The notes under the pieces: generated by a model | Told to the model about the DNA's origin: nothing | Seen by the model: only the letters and a program-made list of their open reading frames with translations | Databases searched by the model: none | In this document: positions 26,699 through 36,409 of the stretch, piece by piece | Layout of the letters: each line of letters begins with the position of its first letter | Position numbering within the stretch: position 1 is the first letter of the stretch | Position numbers and translations under genes: made by a program | Assembly: GCA_964413265.1 (NCBI GenBank) | Contig: CAYPRX010000013.1 | Location: 62,001-126,000 of the forward strand | Direction of reading: 5' to 3' | DNA: 64,000 nucleotides | Source of the DNA: CAVYGN01 sp964413265 | Lineage (GTDB): Bacteria; Spirochaetota; Brevinematia; Brevinematales; JAOACQ01

Positions 26699-26829
26699 AG
26701 TTCCTCCAAAGATTTTGTAGTATAATATATATCCTGATTTACCTTTGAAAGTTACAGAATCAATTAATTTATTTTGATTTTCATACCTTAAATGCTGCCG
26801 CCAGAAAGAGCATTTAAAAAATAAGTCTA

Positions 26830-26858
26830 TTGACTATAAAACTCGCCTTTACTATTTT
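26830..26858 (+). promoter_or_regulatory. promoter of the fatty acid oxidation operon
   Basis: TTGACT at 26830-26835, 17-bp spacer, TATTTT at 26853-26858, 36 bp before the first start codon. No inverted repeat that could be a FadR- or PsrA-type operator was seen between it and the gene. Confidence 0.6.
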
Positions 26859-26894
26859 AATACTGACGACAGTGTTTATTTTGAGCGAGGTTTT

Positions 26895-28640
26895 ATGGCT
26901 GATTTGTATAAAACCATTCCTGAACTTTTTCATTTCATACGAGATAAAAGTGTGAGGCCTGATCTTCTTAATTACAGGAGGGATAATTCATGGGTAAATA
27001 TATCAAGTGCTGAATTTGTCGAAGAAACCGAGAAACTTGCAGCAGGACTGTGTTTGCTTGGCGTTCAAAGTGGAGACCATATAGGGATTATAGCACCATC
27101 CTCTCCGTTCTGGGTAATGGCTGACATCGCCATAAGCCTTTCCGGCGGGATAACTGTCCCCATATTTAACAGGATCTCACCGGAGAATCTTGAATTTGAG
27201 ATCAAAGATGCTGACATAAAAATAATGATTATCGGTGATGAAAAGGAATTCGAACCTGTCAGAGTAAACGGAAAAAAAATAGAAAAAATCATTACTATCG
27301 GTTTTAAGAAAGATGACCCTGCTGCAATGACTTTCGAAGACCTGCTCAAAACCGGTTATGCTTCCTTCTCACGTAAGTTTTTAAACCCCGGCCAGAATGA
27401 TCTATTCACCATTATATATACAAGCGGAAGTATGGGGGTTCCAAAGGGGGTTATGCTTTCTCACTGTAATATAATCTCACAGGTCAGAGCAGCATCGGAT
27501 GTCTTCAGCCTGGATTCAGAATGTGATAGAGCGATTTCGACCCTTCCACTTGCTCATATTTTCGAGAGGATGGTGATTTATTTTTACCTTTCAAAGGGTC
27601 TCCCTGTTTATTTTGCAGACGATCTCAATAAAATTGGTGAACTGATGAGGGAAGTAAAACCGACAGTGATGACTGTCGTGCCAAGACTCCTTGAAAGGGT
27701 ATATGAAAAAATGAAAAATGCTGTCATTGAAAGCCGTGGATTGAAAAGGGTTATAGGCCTGGCGGCATTTGAAAGGGCCGAGACCAGAAATCCCGAAAAA
27801 AGTACTATTAACCTTCTGGATACAGTCTACAAAAAACTTGTATATTCAAAATTGTACGATGCGATGGGGGGAAGTTTCCGTTTTGTAATATCAGGGGCTG
27901 CGGCATTGCCCCTTGAGATAGGATGTTTTTTTAATAATATAGGCATTACCATATATGAGGGTTATGGACTGACCGAGGCCTCACCTGTAATAGCTGCAAA
28001 CAGTCTGGAAAATCACAGGCTTGGGACAGTTGGCCTGCCGTTACCTTCAGTCAAAGTAAAAATCGCACAGGACGGGGAGATACTAGCTGGTGGACCGAAT
28101 ATAATGATGGGTTATCTTAATAACATTAAGGAAACAGAAGCGGCAATCGACGGAGATGGTTTTTTGCATACCGGCGACCTCGGTATGATCGACAATGACG
28201 GTTATTTAAAAATAACGGGGAGGAAAAAAGAGCTTTTCAAGAAATCAACGGGAGAATATGTTCCCCCCCTCCCTATAGAATCAGCCCTTAAGAAACTCAG
28301 CATTGTTGATACGGCTGTTGTAATCGCCGATAAAAGGAAATTTGTAAGCTGCCTTATCTTTCCGAATTTTAACAATGTTAATAAACTTAAGGATGAGAGC
28401 GGTTTTTCAGAGTTCTCGACTGACGCTTTTCTCGACAGCGATTTTGTCAGGGATATGATACAGAATTTCATTAGTAAGATGAATTCACATTTACATCATA
28501 CTGAAGAAGTTCAGAAATTCACTATCATAAAAGCGTCCCTATCGATTGAAACCGGTGAGCTTACTCCTACGCTGAAAATAAGACGGGAAGCAATCGAGAA
28601 AAAATTTAAAAAGGAAATTGATGCAATGTATTCGGTTTAG
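26895..28640 (+). CDS. fadD: long-chain acyl-CoA synthetase (AMP-forming)
   Basis: 581 residues. Activates fatty acids to acyl-CoA with ATP. ANL-superfamily motifs: P-loop 'IIYTSGSMGVPKGVMLSH' near 170, 'STLPLAHIFERM' near 212, 'YEGYGLTEASPVIAAN' near 353, 'GFLHTGDLGMIDNDGYLKITGRKKELFKKSTGEYVPPLPIES' region near 420-460. The 'GRKKELFK' plus 'GEYVPPLPIE' ending is typical of the FAA1-like long-chain group (COG1022). First gene of the fad operon, 16 nt before the thiolase. Symbol reflects function, not proven orthology. Confidence 0.92.
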   Translation: MADLYKTIPELFHFIRDKSVRPDLLNYRRDNSWVNISSAEFVEETEKLAAGLCLLGVQSGDHIGIIAPSSPFWVMADIAISLSGGITVPIFNRISPENLEFEIKDADIKIMIIGDEKEFEPVRVNGKKIEKIITIGFKKDDPAAMTFEDLLKTGYASFSRKFLNPGQNDLFTIIYTSGSMGVPKGVMLSHCNIISQVRAASDVFSLDSECDRAISTLPLAHIFERMVIYFYLSKGLPVYFADDLNKIGELMREVKPTVMTVVPRLLERVYEKMKNAVIESRGLKRVIGLAAFERAETRNPEKSTINLLDTVYKKLVYSKLYDAMGGSFRFVISGAAALPLEIGCFFNNIGITIYEGYGLTEASPVIAANSLENHRLGTVGLPLPSVKVKIAQDGEILAGGPNIMMGYLNNIKETEAAIDGDGFLHTGDLGMIDNDGYLKITGRKKELFKKSTGEYVPPLPIESALKKLSIVDTAVVIADKRKFVSCLIFPNFNNVNKLKDESGFSEFSTDAFLDSDFVRDMIQNFISKMNSHLHHTEEVQKFTIIKASLSIETGELTPTLKIRREAIEKKFKKEIDAMYSV

Positions 28641-28656
28641 GCAGGGAGTGTGAAAA

Positions 28657-29946
28657 ATGGATCAGAGGATTGCAATAATAGATGGTGTGAGGACCCCCAT
28701 GGAAAAAGCCGGAGGCAGGCTTAAAAATATTACAGCCGATGATCTGGCTGTAATGGCTGTTAAGGAAGTACTGTACAGGACGGGTATGGGACCTGAAGAA
28801 ATAGACGAGGTGATCCTGGGAAATGTTGCCCAGCCTGCAACAGCAGCCAATATTTCGCGTGTGGTAGCATTAAAAGCCGGCTTGCCGGTAAGTATTCCGG
28901 CGTACACGGTACATAGGAATTGTGCCTCGGGTATGGAGTCAATAACAACAGCGGCGAATAAAATACTTGCCGGCGAAGCTTCAGTTATAATTGCCGGTGG
29001 AACTGAATCAATGAGTAATATCCCTTATCTTTTCAACAGCAGGATGGCCGGTTTCTTCGGCTCTCTGGCAAAGGCTAAAAGCATATACGAGAAACTCAGT
29101 ATATTTATCAGTTTCCGGCCTTCGTTTCTGAAGCCTGACATAGGAGTGATCCAGGGCCTTACGGATCCGGTAAGCGGTCTGATAATGGGGTCAACAGCTG
29201 AAGTTCTTGCTAGAGAATTTCATATCACACGAACAGCCCAGGATGAATTTGCCCTTTTAAGTCACCATAGGGCCGTAAGTGCTATAAAAGCGGGAAAATT
29301 AAATAATGAGATCGTACCTCTTCCCATACCGCCGGATTACAGTACTGTATTAACGGCCGACGGAGGTCCGAGGGAAAACCAGACAATTGAGGCTCTCGCG
29401 AGGCTGAAGCCCTATTTCGACCGGCATAACGGAACAGTAACGGTCGGCAATTCATGCCAGTTGACCGATGGTGCTGCTGCAATTATTGTTATGAGCGAGA
29501 AAAATGCGAAAGACCGGGGCATCAAACCTCTTGGATATTTGCGAGAATACGCATACGCATCATTAGAGCCTGAGCGTATGGGACTCGGGCCTGCATATGC
29601 TGTTTCAAGGCTGATGGATAAGATACGCATAAATATGAGGGATTTCGATGTTATCGAGATAAACGAAGCCTTCGCTGCCCAGATAATTGCAAATGAGATA
29701 GCATTTTCTTCAAATGAATTTGCTGCTAAATTTCTAGGGCGTACCAAAGAGCTCGGTGAGTTGAGGCGCGATATTTTTAATGTTGACGGAGGAGCTATAG
29801 CTCTCGGACACCCGGTCGGAATGACCGGAACAAGACTTGTCATTCATGTCCTGAAGGAATTGAACAGGTTGAAAAAAAATACGGGCCTGGCCACCCTCTG
29901 TGTCGGCGGAGGGCAGGGAGCGGCGCTTCTACTGGAGGTCTCATAA
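28657..29946 (+). CDS. fadA: acetyl-CoA acyltransferase (thiolase)
   Basis: 429 residues. Cleaves 3-ketoacyl-CoA to acetyl-CoA and a shortened acyl-CoA. Nucleophile C89 in 'HRNCASGMESI', 'IINEAFAAQ'-type motif ('EINEAFAAQ') near 332, catalytic His in 'DGGAIALGHPVGMTG' near 383, and second Cys in 'TLCVGGGQGAALLLE' near the end. Slightly longer than E. coli FadA (387) because of an insertion around 120-170, as in the FadI/trifunctional-type thiolases. The stop overlaps the next start by one nt (TAATG), the usual arrangement for a thiolase and its multifunctional partner. Confidence 0.94.
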   Translation: MDQRIAIIDGVRTPMEKAGGRLKNITADDLAVMAVKEVLYRTGMGPEEIDEVILGNVAQPATAANISRVVALKAGLPVSIPAYTVHRNCASGMESITTAANKILAGEASVIIAGGTESMSNIPYLFNSRMAGFFGSLAKAKSIYEKLSIFISFRPSFLKPDIGVIQGLTDPVSGLIMGSTAEVLAREFHITRTAQDEFALLSHHRAVSAIKAGKLNNEIVPLPIPPDYSTVLTADGGPRENQTIEALARLKPYFDRHNGTVTVGNSCQLTDGAAAIIVMSEKNAKDRGIKPLGYLREYAYASLEPERMGLGPAYAVSRLMDKIRINMRDFDVIEINEAFAAQIIANEIAFSSNEFAAKFLGRTKELGELRRDIFNVDGGAIALGHPVGMTGTRLVIHVLKELNRLKKNTGLATLCVGGGQGAALLLEVS

Positions 29947-32084
29947 TGCGAAACGCTGTGAGTTACAGGTTAGGAAAAGATGGTATTGGCGAAATTATTT
30001 TTGACGACCCGACAGAAAAGGTTAATATTCTCACCAGTACTGTAATGGCTGAACTGGATGGAATAATATCCAGAATAGCATCATCTGCTGACATAAGGGC
30101 ATTGTTATTTAAAAGCACTAAACAGGGTGTTTTCATAGCCGGAGCTGATATCAGGGAGATCGCTGGTATAAAATCCGAGGAAGAGGCTGGTGAAAAATCG
30201 AGGCTCGGCCAGGAAATAATGAATAAGATATCTGATCTGCATGTTCCCACCATCTGCGTAATCGGCGGCGCATGCCTCGGAGGTGGGTTAGAACTTGCTC
30301 TTGCTTGTGATTACCGTATAGTTTCTGACAGTCAATCTGTCAGAATGGGTTCCCCGGAAACAACTCTAGGCGTTATACCTGGATTCGGCGGCACATGGAG
30401 GCTGACCAGGCTGATCGGGCTGGCCAGAGGGGCTGGCATGATTTTGTCCGGAAATAGCGTGAACGCGAGGTCAGCAATGCGTTATGGCCTTGCAGATGCT
30501 CTTTATACAGAAGCTTTTATTGATGAGAAGACATCTGAATTTGTTGAAAAGATCCTTGATTTAAAAAGGAAATCAAAAAAGAATAGAATGGCCCGCAGGA
30601 TCATCAGTGGCAGCTTCGCAGGACGGACAGTCATATACTTGAAAGCCAGGAAGGAACTTTTGAGAAGAACAAGGGGATTATACGAGGCTCCTCTCATTGC
30701 TCTTAAAACGATGATCAAAAATTACCCGAAAAAGCTGTCACGCGCACTTATAATCGAAAGAAAGGCGTTTTCAAAAGTGGCTGTATCGTCACAGGCAAAA
30801 AATCTCATAAGTGTCTACTTTTTAAACGAGGAACTGAAAAAAGCATATAAGGTCCCGGAAGGGCTGCAGGCTGGTCCTGAAGGGAGCGATATAAAACTTG
30901 CTGGTCTTCTTGGAGCCGGAAAGATGGGTGGAGGGATCGCATGGCTGTTTTCAAACTCTGATATCAGGGTGAGGATGAAGGACATATCATGGCAGTACGT
31001 TGCGGCGGGCCTCAAGGCTATCAGAGATATATACGGTGAGCTTGAAAAAAAACACAAAATTGAGGGCAGGGAGGCCGGATTGAAGATTCATAAGGTATCG
31101 GGGACCATAGATTACTCTGGGTTTCAAAACGCCGATGTCGTAATAGAAGCGATCACTGAGGACAGAGATGCGAAGATAAAGATGCTGAAGGAACTCGAAA
31201 ATTATGTAAGGGCTGATTCAGTCATAGCTACCAACACTTCTTCTTTTTCAATCAGGGAATTATCGGGGGAATTGAGGCATCCGGAACGGTTTTTGGGATT
31301 CCATTTTTTTAATCCTGTGAACAGGATGCCTCTGATAGAGGTAATCCGGGGTGAAAAAACATCCGACCGATCTCTTTATAAAATGATCAACCTGGCGAGA
31401 ATACTTAAAAAAATACCTGTAGTGGTCAATGATTCAAACGGTTTTCTAGTGAACAGGGTACTGATGTCTTACCTTACGGAAGCTGTTATTATGATGGAGG
31501 AGGGGGTCGATTTTACCAGGATAGATTCATCGATCTATAATTACGGCATGCCGATGGGGCCATTTGCCCTGATGGATGAAATCGTGCTAAAAACGGCGGT
31601 CAAGGTGGCAGCGATACTTGAAAAAGCTTACCCGGAAAGGTCAGTCAAAAGTAAATTAATGCCTGAATTTGTAAAGAACAGCAGCCTCACCGGAAGATCG
31701 GCCGGGACCGGTTTTTATATTTATAAAAAAAAGAGGAAATTCCCGAATCCCGCTGTAAGAATTATTCTCAAGAATAACGAAATTAAAAGGATCAATGTTA
31801 GCGATGATGAAATTACTGAAAGATGCATATTGCGGATGATTAATGAAGCTGCTTACTGCCTCGGTGAAAGAATAATTGAGAGTCCAGGGCATCTTGATAT
31901 GGCCCTTATTCTGGGCACCGGATTTCCGCCTTTCAGGGGAGGGTTGCTGAGAAGTGCCGATGAAACCGGCATCGGAAGGATCTGCGAAAAACTCCGGGAA
32001 TATGAAGCAAGATCCGGAATTCGTTATAAAACTGCACCACTGCTTCAGGAAATGAATGAAAAAAAAGGGAGGTTTTATAAATGA
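29946..32084 (+). CDS. fadJ: enoyl-CoA hydratase / 3-hydroxyacyl-CoA dehydrogenase
   Basis: 712 residues, FadB/FadJ family. The N-terminal crotonase domain (1-190) has 'GADIREIAG', the two acid residues in 'GGGLELALACDYRI' and 'GSPETTLGVIPGFGG'. The NAD-binding dehydrogenase begins near 322 with 'LLGAGKMGGGIAWLF', then 'TNTSSFSIRELSG', the catalytic His-Glu pair in 'GFHFFNPVNRMPLIEVIRG', and C-terminal 3HCDH domains (about 500-600 and 620-700). It hydrates enoyl-CoA and oxidises the hydroxyacyl-CoA. FadB versus FadJ cannot be decided with confidence. Overlaps the next gene by 4 nt. Confidence 0.93.
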   Translation: MRNAVSYRLGKDGIGEIIFDDPTEKVNILTSTVMAELDGIISRIASSADIRALLFKSTKQGVFIAGADIREIAGIKSEEEAGEKSRLGQEIMNKISDLHVPTICVIGGACLGGGLELALACDYRIVSDSQSVRMGSPETTLGVIPGFGGTWRLTRLIGLARGAGMILSGNSVNARSAMRYGLADALYTEAFIDEKTSEFVEKILDLKRKSKKNRMARRIISGSFAGRTVIYLKARKELLRRTRGLYEAPLIALKTMIKNYPKKLSRALIIERKAFSKVAVSSQAKNLISVYFLNEELKKAYKVPEGLQAGPEGSDIKLAGLLGAGKMGGGIAWLFSNSDIRVRMKDISWQYVAAGLKAIRDIYGELEKKHKIEGREAGLKIHKVSGTIDYSGFQNADVVIEAITEDRDAKIKMLKELENYVRADSVIATNTSSFSIRELSGELRHPERFLGFHFFNPVNRMPLIEVIRGEKTSDRSLYKMINLARILKKIPVVVNDSNGFLVNRVLMSYLTEAVIMMEEGVDFTRIDSSIYNYGMPMGPFALMDEIVLKTAVKVAAILEKAYPERSVKSKLMPEFVKNSSLTGRSAGTGFYIYKKKRKFPNPAVRIILKNNEIKRINVSDDEITERCILRMINEAAYCLGERIIESPGHLDMALILGTGFPPFRGGLLRSADETGIGRICEKLREYEARSGIRYKTAPLLQEMNEKKGRFYK

Positions 32085-33733
32085 AATTTGATTCCTTTAT
32101 TGAAAACCTTTATTTCGGTAAGCTCAAAGTTCCTTCAGAGTATCGGGAATCATCAGTGGATGATCCCGAGGTAAAAAACATAGTCGTCAAATACGTAGAG
32201 GCAAGTAAATCATTCTCTCCGGCAGGACTTGAAAATATGAGAAAGGTCCCGGCTGAGCTCCTTAAAAAATTATGTGAAATAGGATTTTTCGGTCTTACCA
32301 TACCTTCAGAATATGGAGGGCTTGGACTTTCTCTCCGTCAATACCTTGCGCTTGTCAGGGAAATAGCAAAACTGGATATGGCAGTGGGAATTGTATCGCT
32401 TGCCCATCTTTCGATCGGTATGAAGGCGATACAGCTTTTCGGTACCAGTGAACAGAAAAATAAATACCTTCCGGCGGCAGCTTCAGGAGATATGATATTC
32501 TGCTATGCTCTTACAGAACCCCTGATAGGTTCGGACGCTAAAAACATAAATACGGTTGCCGAGCTTTCGGAGGATGGGAAATATTATATAATGAACGGGA
32601 CTAAAACCTATATTACAAATGCCAACTATTCAGGTGGACTGACAGTTTTTGCGCAGATGGATAAGAATAAAAAGGGAAAACTTGGAGCTTTTATAGTTGA
32701 AACTTCCTGGGCGGGCATCTCAATAGGGCCTGACATGGAAAAAATGGGTCTGAATGCCAGTTCAACAGCATCAATCTATTTTAAGGATGTAAGGATTCCG
32801 GCTGAAAACCTTATTGGAAAACCGGGAGACGGCTTTAGGATCGCCATGACAGTGCTCAATTATGGCAGACTTGCGCTCGGCGCATCCTCCTCGGGCGCAC
32901 TCGAGGCATCATACAATGATATGCTGAAAAGGGCCATGTCAAGGGTCCAGTTTGAAAAGCCGATAATCGAATTCGAACTTATTCAGGAAAAGATCGTCAA
33001 TTCCTTCATGGAAAATGAAGCGGTTTGGGCCATGACCAATTTCACAGCCTGCATCCTGGAAGCTGATCCGACTGCTTTTGCAGCAATCGAAAGCTCTCAC
33101 TGCAAGCTTTACGGAACTAACAGGGCTTGGGAATCATTATACGATGCTATGCAGACTGCAGGAGGTTCGGGATATTTGAAGACCCAGCCATATGAAAAAA
33201 GGCTAAGGGACAGCAGAGTATCAACAATATTCGAGGGGACGACTGAGATACATTACATCTACCCCCCGATTTCCCTTTTGAGAAATATCGCCAGGCAGCA
33301 TCCAGGCTTTTTCGGCCTGGCAAGGCTACGCTATGCTTTTACCAGATGGAAAACAGCCGATCCTGACCCGCTTGTAAGAAAAGCACTCAGAAGGGTCAAA
33401 TCATATGCTCTTGCCTTCAGGAAGCTTTTTATGTCCGGAATGATGAAATACGGCAAAAAGATGATCGATATGGAATACCTGCTTCGAAGACTCACGAACA
33501 TCAGTGTGATTTTGTACGCAATAGTTTCAATGTCATACAAGATCAAGGCTTTCAGAGAGAAGGGTTTCGATTGCGAAAAAGTGGTCAAGGCTCTTAATTA
33601 TTTTCTGGCTAAAGCCGGAAAAACAGTCAGGGAAAACATGAGGCTACTGCCAGACAAAGTCGAATTGCAAAGTATTGAACTGATCGATTGGGCAAGAGAA
33701 TTGCATAATAAGAATAAACGCCTTCCACTATAG
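32081..33733 (+). CDS. long acyl-CoA dehydrogenase
   Basis: 550 residues; ordinary acyl-CoA dehydrogenases have about 380, so this belongs with the very-long-chain type carrying a C-terminal extension of about 150 residues. FAD-binding 'CYALTEPLIGSDAKNINTVAE' near 147 and 'YITNANYSGGLTVFA' near 177, 'GRLALGASSSGALEAS' near 263, and the catalytic Glu in 'IFEGTTEIHYIYPP' near 387. The extension (400-550) is helical and Lys/Arg-rich, as in the membrane-associated mammalian VLCAD. It introduces the first double bond; the electron acceptor ETF is not encoded here. Last gene of the operon. Confidence 0.92.
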   Translation: MKFDSFIENLYFGKLKVPSEYRESSVDDPEVKNIVVKYVEASKSFSPAGLENMRKVPAELLKKLCEIGFFGLTIPSEYGGLGLSLRQYLALVREIAKLDMAVGIVSLAHLSIGMKAIQLFGTSEQKNKYLPAAASGDMIFCYALTEPLIGSDAKNINTVAELSEDGKYYIMNGTKTYITNANYSGGLTVFAQMDKNKKGKLGAFIVETSWAGISIGPDMEKMGLNASSTASIYFKDVRIPAENLIGKPGDGFRIAMTVLNYGRLALGASSSGALEASYNDMLKRAMSRVQFEKPIIEFELIQEKIVNSFMENEAVWAMTNFTACILEADPTAFAAIESSHCKLYGTNRAWESLYDAMQTAGGSGYLKTQPYEKRLRDSRVSTIFEGTTEIHYIYPPISLLRNIARQHPGFFGLARLRYAFTRWKTADPDPLVRKALRRVKSYALAFRKLFMSGMMKYGKKMIDMEYLLRRLTNISVILYAIVSMSYKIKAFREKGFDCEKVVKALNYFLAKAGKTVRENMRLLPDKVELQSIELIDWARELHNKNKRLPL

Positions 33734-33750
33734 TGTGTGAAAATCAGTCT

Positions 33751-34638
33751 TCATGCGGCGTTGTATATTCTCATCCTGTTCCATTCATGCTTGCGCAGCC
33801 ACGAGTCGAAAGTGCTAAGCCTGGGATAGATCTTCCGCAGGGCGCCAATATCAGCCTTGAAACCGTTATCCAAATGCCACTGTACCATTTTATAATAGTC
33901 ATCTCCCCTCATTTTTTTTATTTCTTCAGCCGGTATCCTTTCATAAGTAATTCTCTGTCCGAGTATCATTGAAAATGAATCTGCTACCTGGCTTAATGTC
34001 AATTCATCGCTGGCCAGTTCAATCTCTTTCCCGATGTAAGTATCCGGGTTTTCAAATGCGATGTTTACAAAAGCGCCAAGGTCTTCAAGGGCTACATACT
34101 GTTCCTTTTTGTGCTCAGGATAGGGAGATCTCAACACCCCTCCCAGTATGGAATTCCTCATGCCGGGTTCTTCGAAATTGATCATAAACGATACAGGCTT
34201 GAATATTGTATTCGGAAGTCCCGAATTCATAATGTAGAGTTCTATTTCCCTTTTATTTTCAAAAAAGGGAACACCTGTTTTTCTTTCTGAAGCTCCGACC
34301 GAGGAAAACACCAGATGCTTAACTCCTGCAGCTTTAGCTGCATCGGTCATCATTTTCCCCTTCTTTAATTCTGCGGAAATTCCCCCTTCGAACGGCGTGG
34401 TAACGAGAAACACTCCGTAAACTCCCTTCAAAGCGCCGTCAAGAGAAGATCTATCCTCCATATCCCCGATAACAACCCTTGCACCCAAACCCTTCAGGTC
34501 ATTAACAGCCCTGTCTGAACGGCCCCTCGTAAAGGCATCTACAATCCAGCCGTTCTTCAAGAGACTATATACCACTTCCCTCCCCTGGTGACCGGTGGCT
34601 CCGGTGACTAAAATAACTTTATCCTCTTTGCCGATCAT
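33751..34638 (-). CDS. NmrA-like NAD(P)-binding protein
   Basis: 295 residues. Rossmann start 'VILVTGATGHQGREVVYSLLKNG' at about 8-30, then 'VVIGDMEDRSSLDGALKGVYGVFLVTTP' and 'HLVFSSVGASERKTGVPFFENKREIE' (atypical SDR, NmrA group; the Tyr-x-x-x-Lys pair is replaced by Phe-Phe-x-x-Lys). NmrA-type proteins may sense the NADP/NADPH balance or reduce quinones or phenolics. GGAGG precedes the ATG. It converges with the acyl-CoA dehydrogenase (17-nt gap, no hairpin) and is monocistronic by context. Confidence 0.85.
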   Translation of the reverse strand: MIGKEDKVILVTGATGHQGREVVYSLLKNGWIVDAFTRGRSDRAVNDLKGLGARVVIGDMEDRSSLDGALKGVYGVFLVTTPFEGGISAELKKGKMMTDAAKAAGVKHLVFSSVGASERKTGVPFFENKREIELYIMNSGLPNTIFKPVSFMINFEEPGMRNSILGGVLRSPYPEHKKEQYVALEDLGAFVNIAFENPDTYIGKEIELASDELTLSQVADSFSMILGQRITYERIPAEEIKKMRGDDYYKMVQWHLDNGFKADIGALRKIYPRLSTFDSWLRKHEWNRMRIYNAA

Positions 34639-34731
34639 GTTGATCCTCCGTCTTTTTATTTAAGATCAATATATAAGAATATATAAATAATTTAATCATT
34701 CTGAGATAATAGTCAATAGCGGCGTGGAGGA

Positions 34732-35295
34732 TTACCTCACATAATTGATCGTACCGCCTCTGCGGGGGGGAATCTCATCAATTTCGACGTTCTTGTATCC
34801 CAGAGCGACCGAATAGAGTGGCAGGAAATCCTCGGGAATTCCGAGATCTTTTTTGAAATATTCCCCTGCTTCACTGTTGATCATTCTTACCGGCATGTTT
34901 ATCCAGCATGAACCAAGGCCTATGGATTCTGCGGCTATGAGGATGTTCTCGGCGGCTGCGGCGCATGAAGCATGGGGAGACATGGCATTTTTATCCCCTG
35001 ATATCAGCACAACAGTTGGAGCGTGATAAAAAAAGTCGAAATCGGAGTCCTGAAGTATTCTCTGAAGGAAAACCAGATCTGTGTTGCACAATGCCTCTTT
35101 CGCAAATTTAGTGAGCTGATCGAGTAAAGCCCTGTTCTGGATAACGGTAAAATGCCATGGCTGTTCATTCCTTGCGCTTGGAGCATACAAACCCGCCTCA
35201 AGAACTATCTTCAGGTCTTTTTCATCAATCTGATCTTTTTTAAAGTTTCTTATGCTTCTCCTGTGCTTGATGACGCTCAGGGTATCAATGTACAT
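34732..35295 (-). CDS. nitroreductase-family FMN enzyme
   Basis: 187 residues. FMN contacts 'KHRRSIRNFKKDQI' at 10-23, 'ASARNEQPWHFTVIQ' (SxRNxQPW) near 38, 'SLGLGSCWINMP' type motif ('ESIGLGSCWINM') near 127, and 'VALGYKNVEIDEIPPRRG' near the C-terminus. The family reduces nitro groups, quinones or flavins with NAD(P)H, or acts as dehydrogenase; substrate not readable. GGAGG precedes the ATG. Followed by 93 bp to the NmrA-like gene and preceded by 26 bp from the 2-hydroxyacid dehydrogenase, so likely cotranscribed with the latter. Confidence 0.87.
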   Translation of the reverse strand: MYIDTLSVIKHRRSIRNFKKDQIDEKDLKIVLEAGLYAPSARNEQPWHFTVIQNRALLDQLTKFAKEALCNTDLVFLQRILQDSDFDFFYHAPTVVLISGDKNAMSPHASCAAAAENILIAAESIGLGSCWINMPVRMINSEAGEYFKKDLGIPEDFLPLYSVALGYKNVEIDEIPPRRGGTINYVR

Positions 35296-35321
35296 TAATA
35301 TTCCTCCAATCTCGGAATACT

Positions 35322-36272
35322 TTAATATTTCCTTGACAGATCGATAAGGTTAGGCGGTGTTTTTCCGTCCCGGAATAAGGCAAGGCCCTTCAAAAAAATT
35401 TCTGCCGCTCTGTCCATATAATAAGGGGTGATCCCCGAATTATGGGGGGTAATTATAACATTTTCCATTTCCCATAAAGGACTGTCTGCAGGAAGAGGCT
35501 CTGTATGAAAAACGTCCAGTCCGGCACCGGCTATCGCCTTAGTTCTGAGGGCCTCTATAAGTGCCGTTTCATCAACTGTATCACCCCTCGAGATATTTAT
35601 GAAATAAGCCTCTTTTTTCATAGAACTGAACTCCTTCTTTCCCATCAGATGAAATGTTTCATCGGTTAAAGGAGTTATCAATACAACATAATCAGCTTCT
35701 TTAAGGTTCTTATGCAGGTTTTCAATACCCTCAACCGACTCGAAATTATCGAGATTGGAAGGATTTTTCTTGATTCCGGTGATATGCATGTCGAAGGCTG
35801 CCGCTTTCCTTGCGATCTCAGTACCTATACTGCCGGCTCCTATGATAAGGAGTTTTTTACCGGTAAGCTCATCTACAGGCAGTGCCTGGGACCATCTCTT
35901 CCTGAACTGATAGTCCCTTGCCAATGCAAGCCGGCGCGAGAAAGATATCATCATTCCGATCACCTGCTCCGAGATTTGAGGTCCATGAATTCCCCTTGTG
36001 TTGGTTAAAATAATTTCTCTACGCTTCAGTTCTTCAAATGGTGTATTTTCAACGCCTGCGCTCAAACTGAAAACCCATTTTAAAGCCGGGTAGTCGGCTA
36101 AATTAATTCCCCGCCATCCGAAGATAATAAGTATATCGACATTTTCAATTTCATTTTTACCGGCCAGTCTTCCATCCTCTGATAATGTAAGAACTTTCTC
36201 CCCTCCAAGGTTTTCTAACCGGTCAAGATAAACCCTCGGTAAAATCCCCTCCGGTATATTGGTCAGAATCAT
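35322..36272 (-). CDS. D-isomer 2-hydroxyacid dehydrogenase
   Basis: 316 residues. 'LLIIGAGSIGTEIARKAAAF' near 140 is the NAD(P)-binding fold, 'INISRGDTVDETALIEALR' near 230 holds the catalytic Arg, the Glu lies in 'VFHTEPLPADSPLW', and the His in 'VIITPHNSGITP' near 282. Part of the glyoxylate/hydroxypyruvate-reductase-like group; the acid is unknown. GAGGG precedes the ATG. Downstream is the nitroreductase (26 nt). Confidence 0.88.
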   Translation of the reverse strand: MILTNIPEGILPRVYLDRLENLGGEKVLTLSEDGRLAGKNEIENVDILIIFGWRGINLADYPALKWVFSLSAGVENTPFEELKRREIILTNTRGIHGPQISEQVIGMMISFSRRLALARDYQFRKRWSQALPVDELTGKKLLIIGAGSIGTEIARKAAAFDMHITGIKKNPSNLDNFESVEGIENLHKNLKEADYVVLITPLTDETFHLMGKKEFSSMKKEAYFINISRGDTVDETALIEALRTKAIAGAGLDVFHTEPLPADSPLWEMENVIITPHNSGITPYYMDRAAEIFLKGLALFRDGKTPPNLIDLSRKY

Positions 36273-36409
36273 ACTTCCCTCGCAATGTTGAAACGGCTGG
36301 ATTAATATAAAATATTAAATTTGCCCTTTAACGTCAAAAAGATTTGAAATATTTTTTTCTATCGTCTTGTTAAGAAAATTTTGCAAATTGGAGCTGAAAA
36401 ACCTCAAGA

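Noticed and set aside
26789..26814. AAATGCT / AGCATTT inverted repeat upstream of the small secreted protein
   Set aside because: Short arms with a 12-nt spacer and no nearby promoter box; could be chance.
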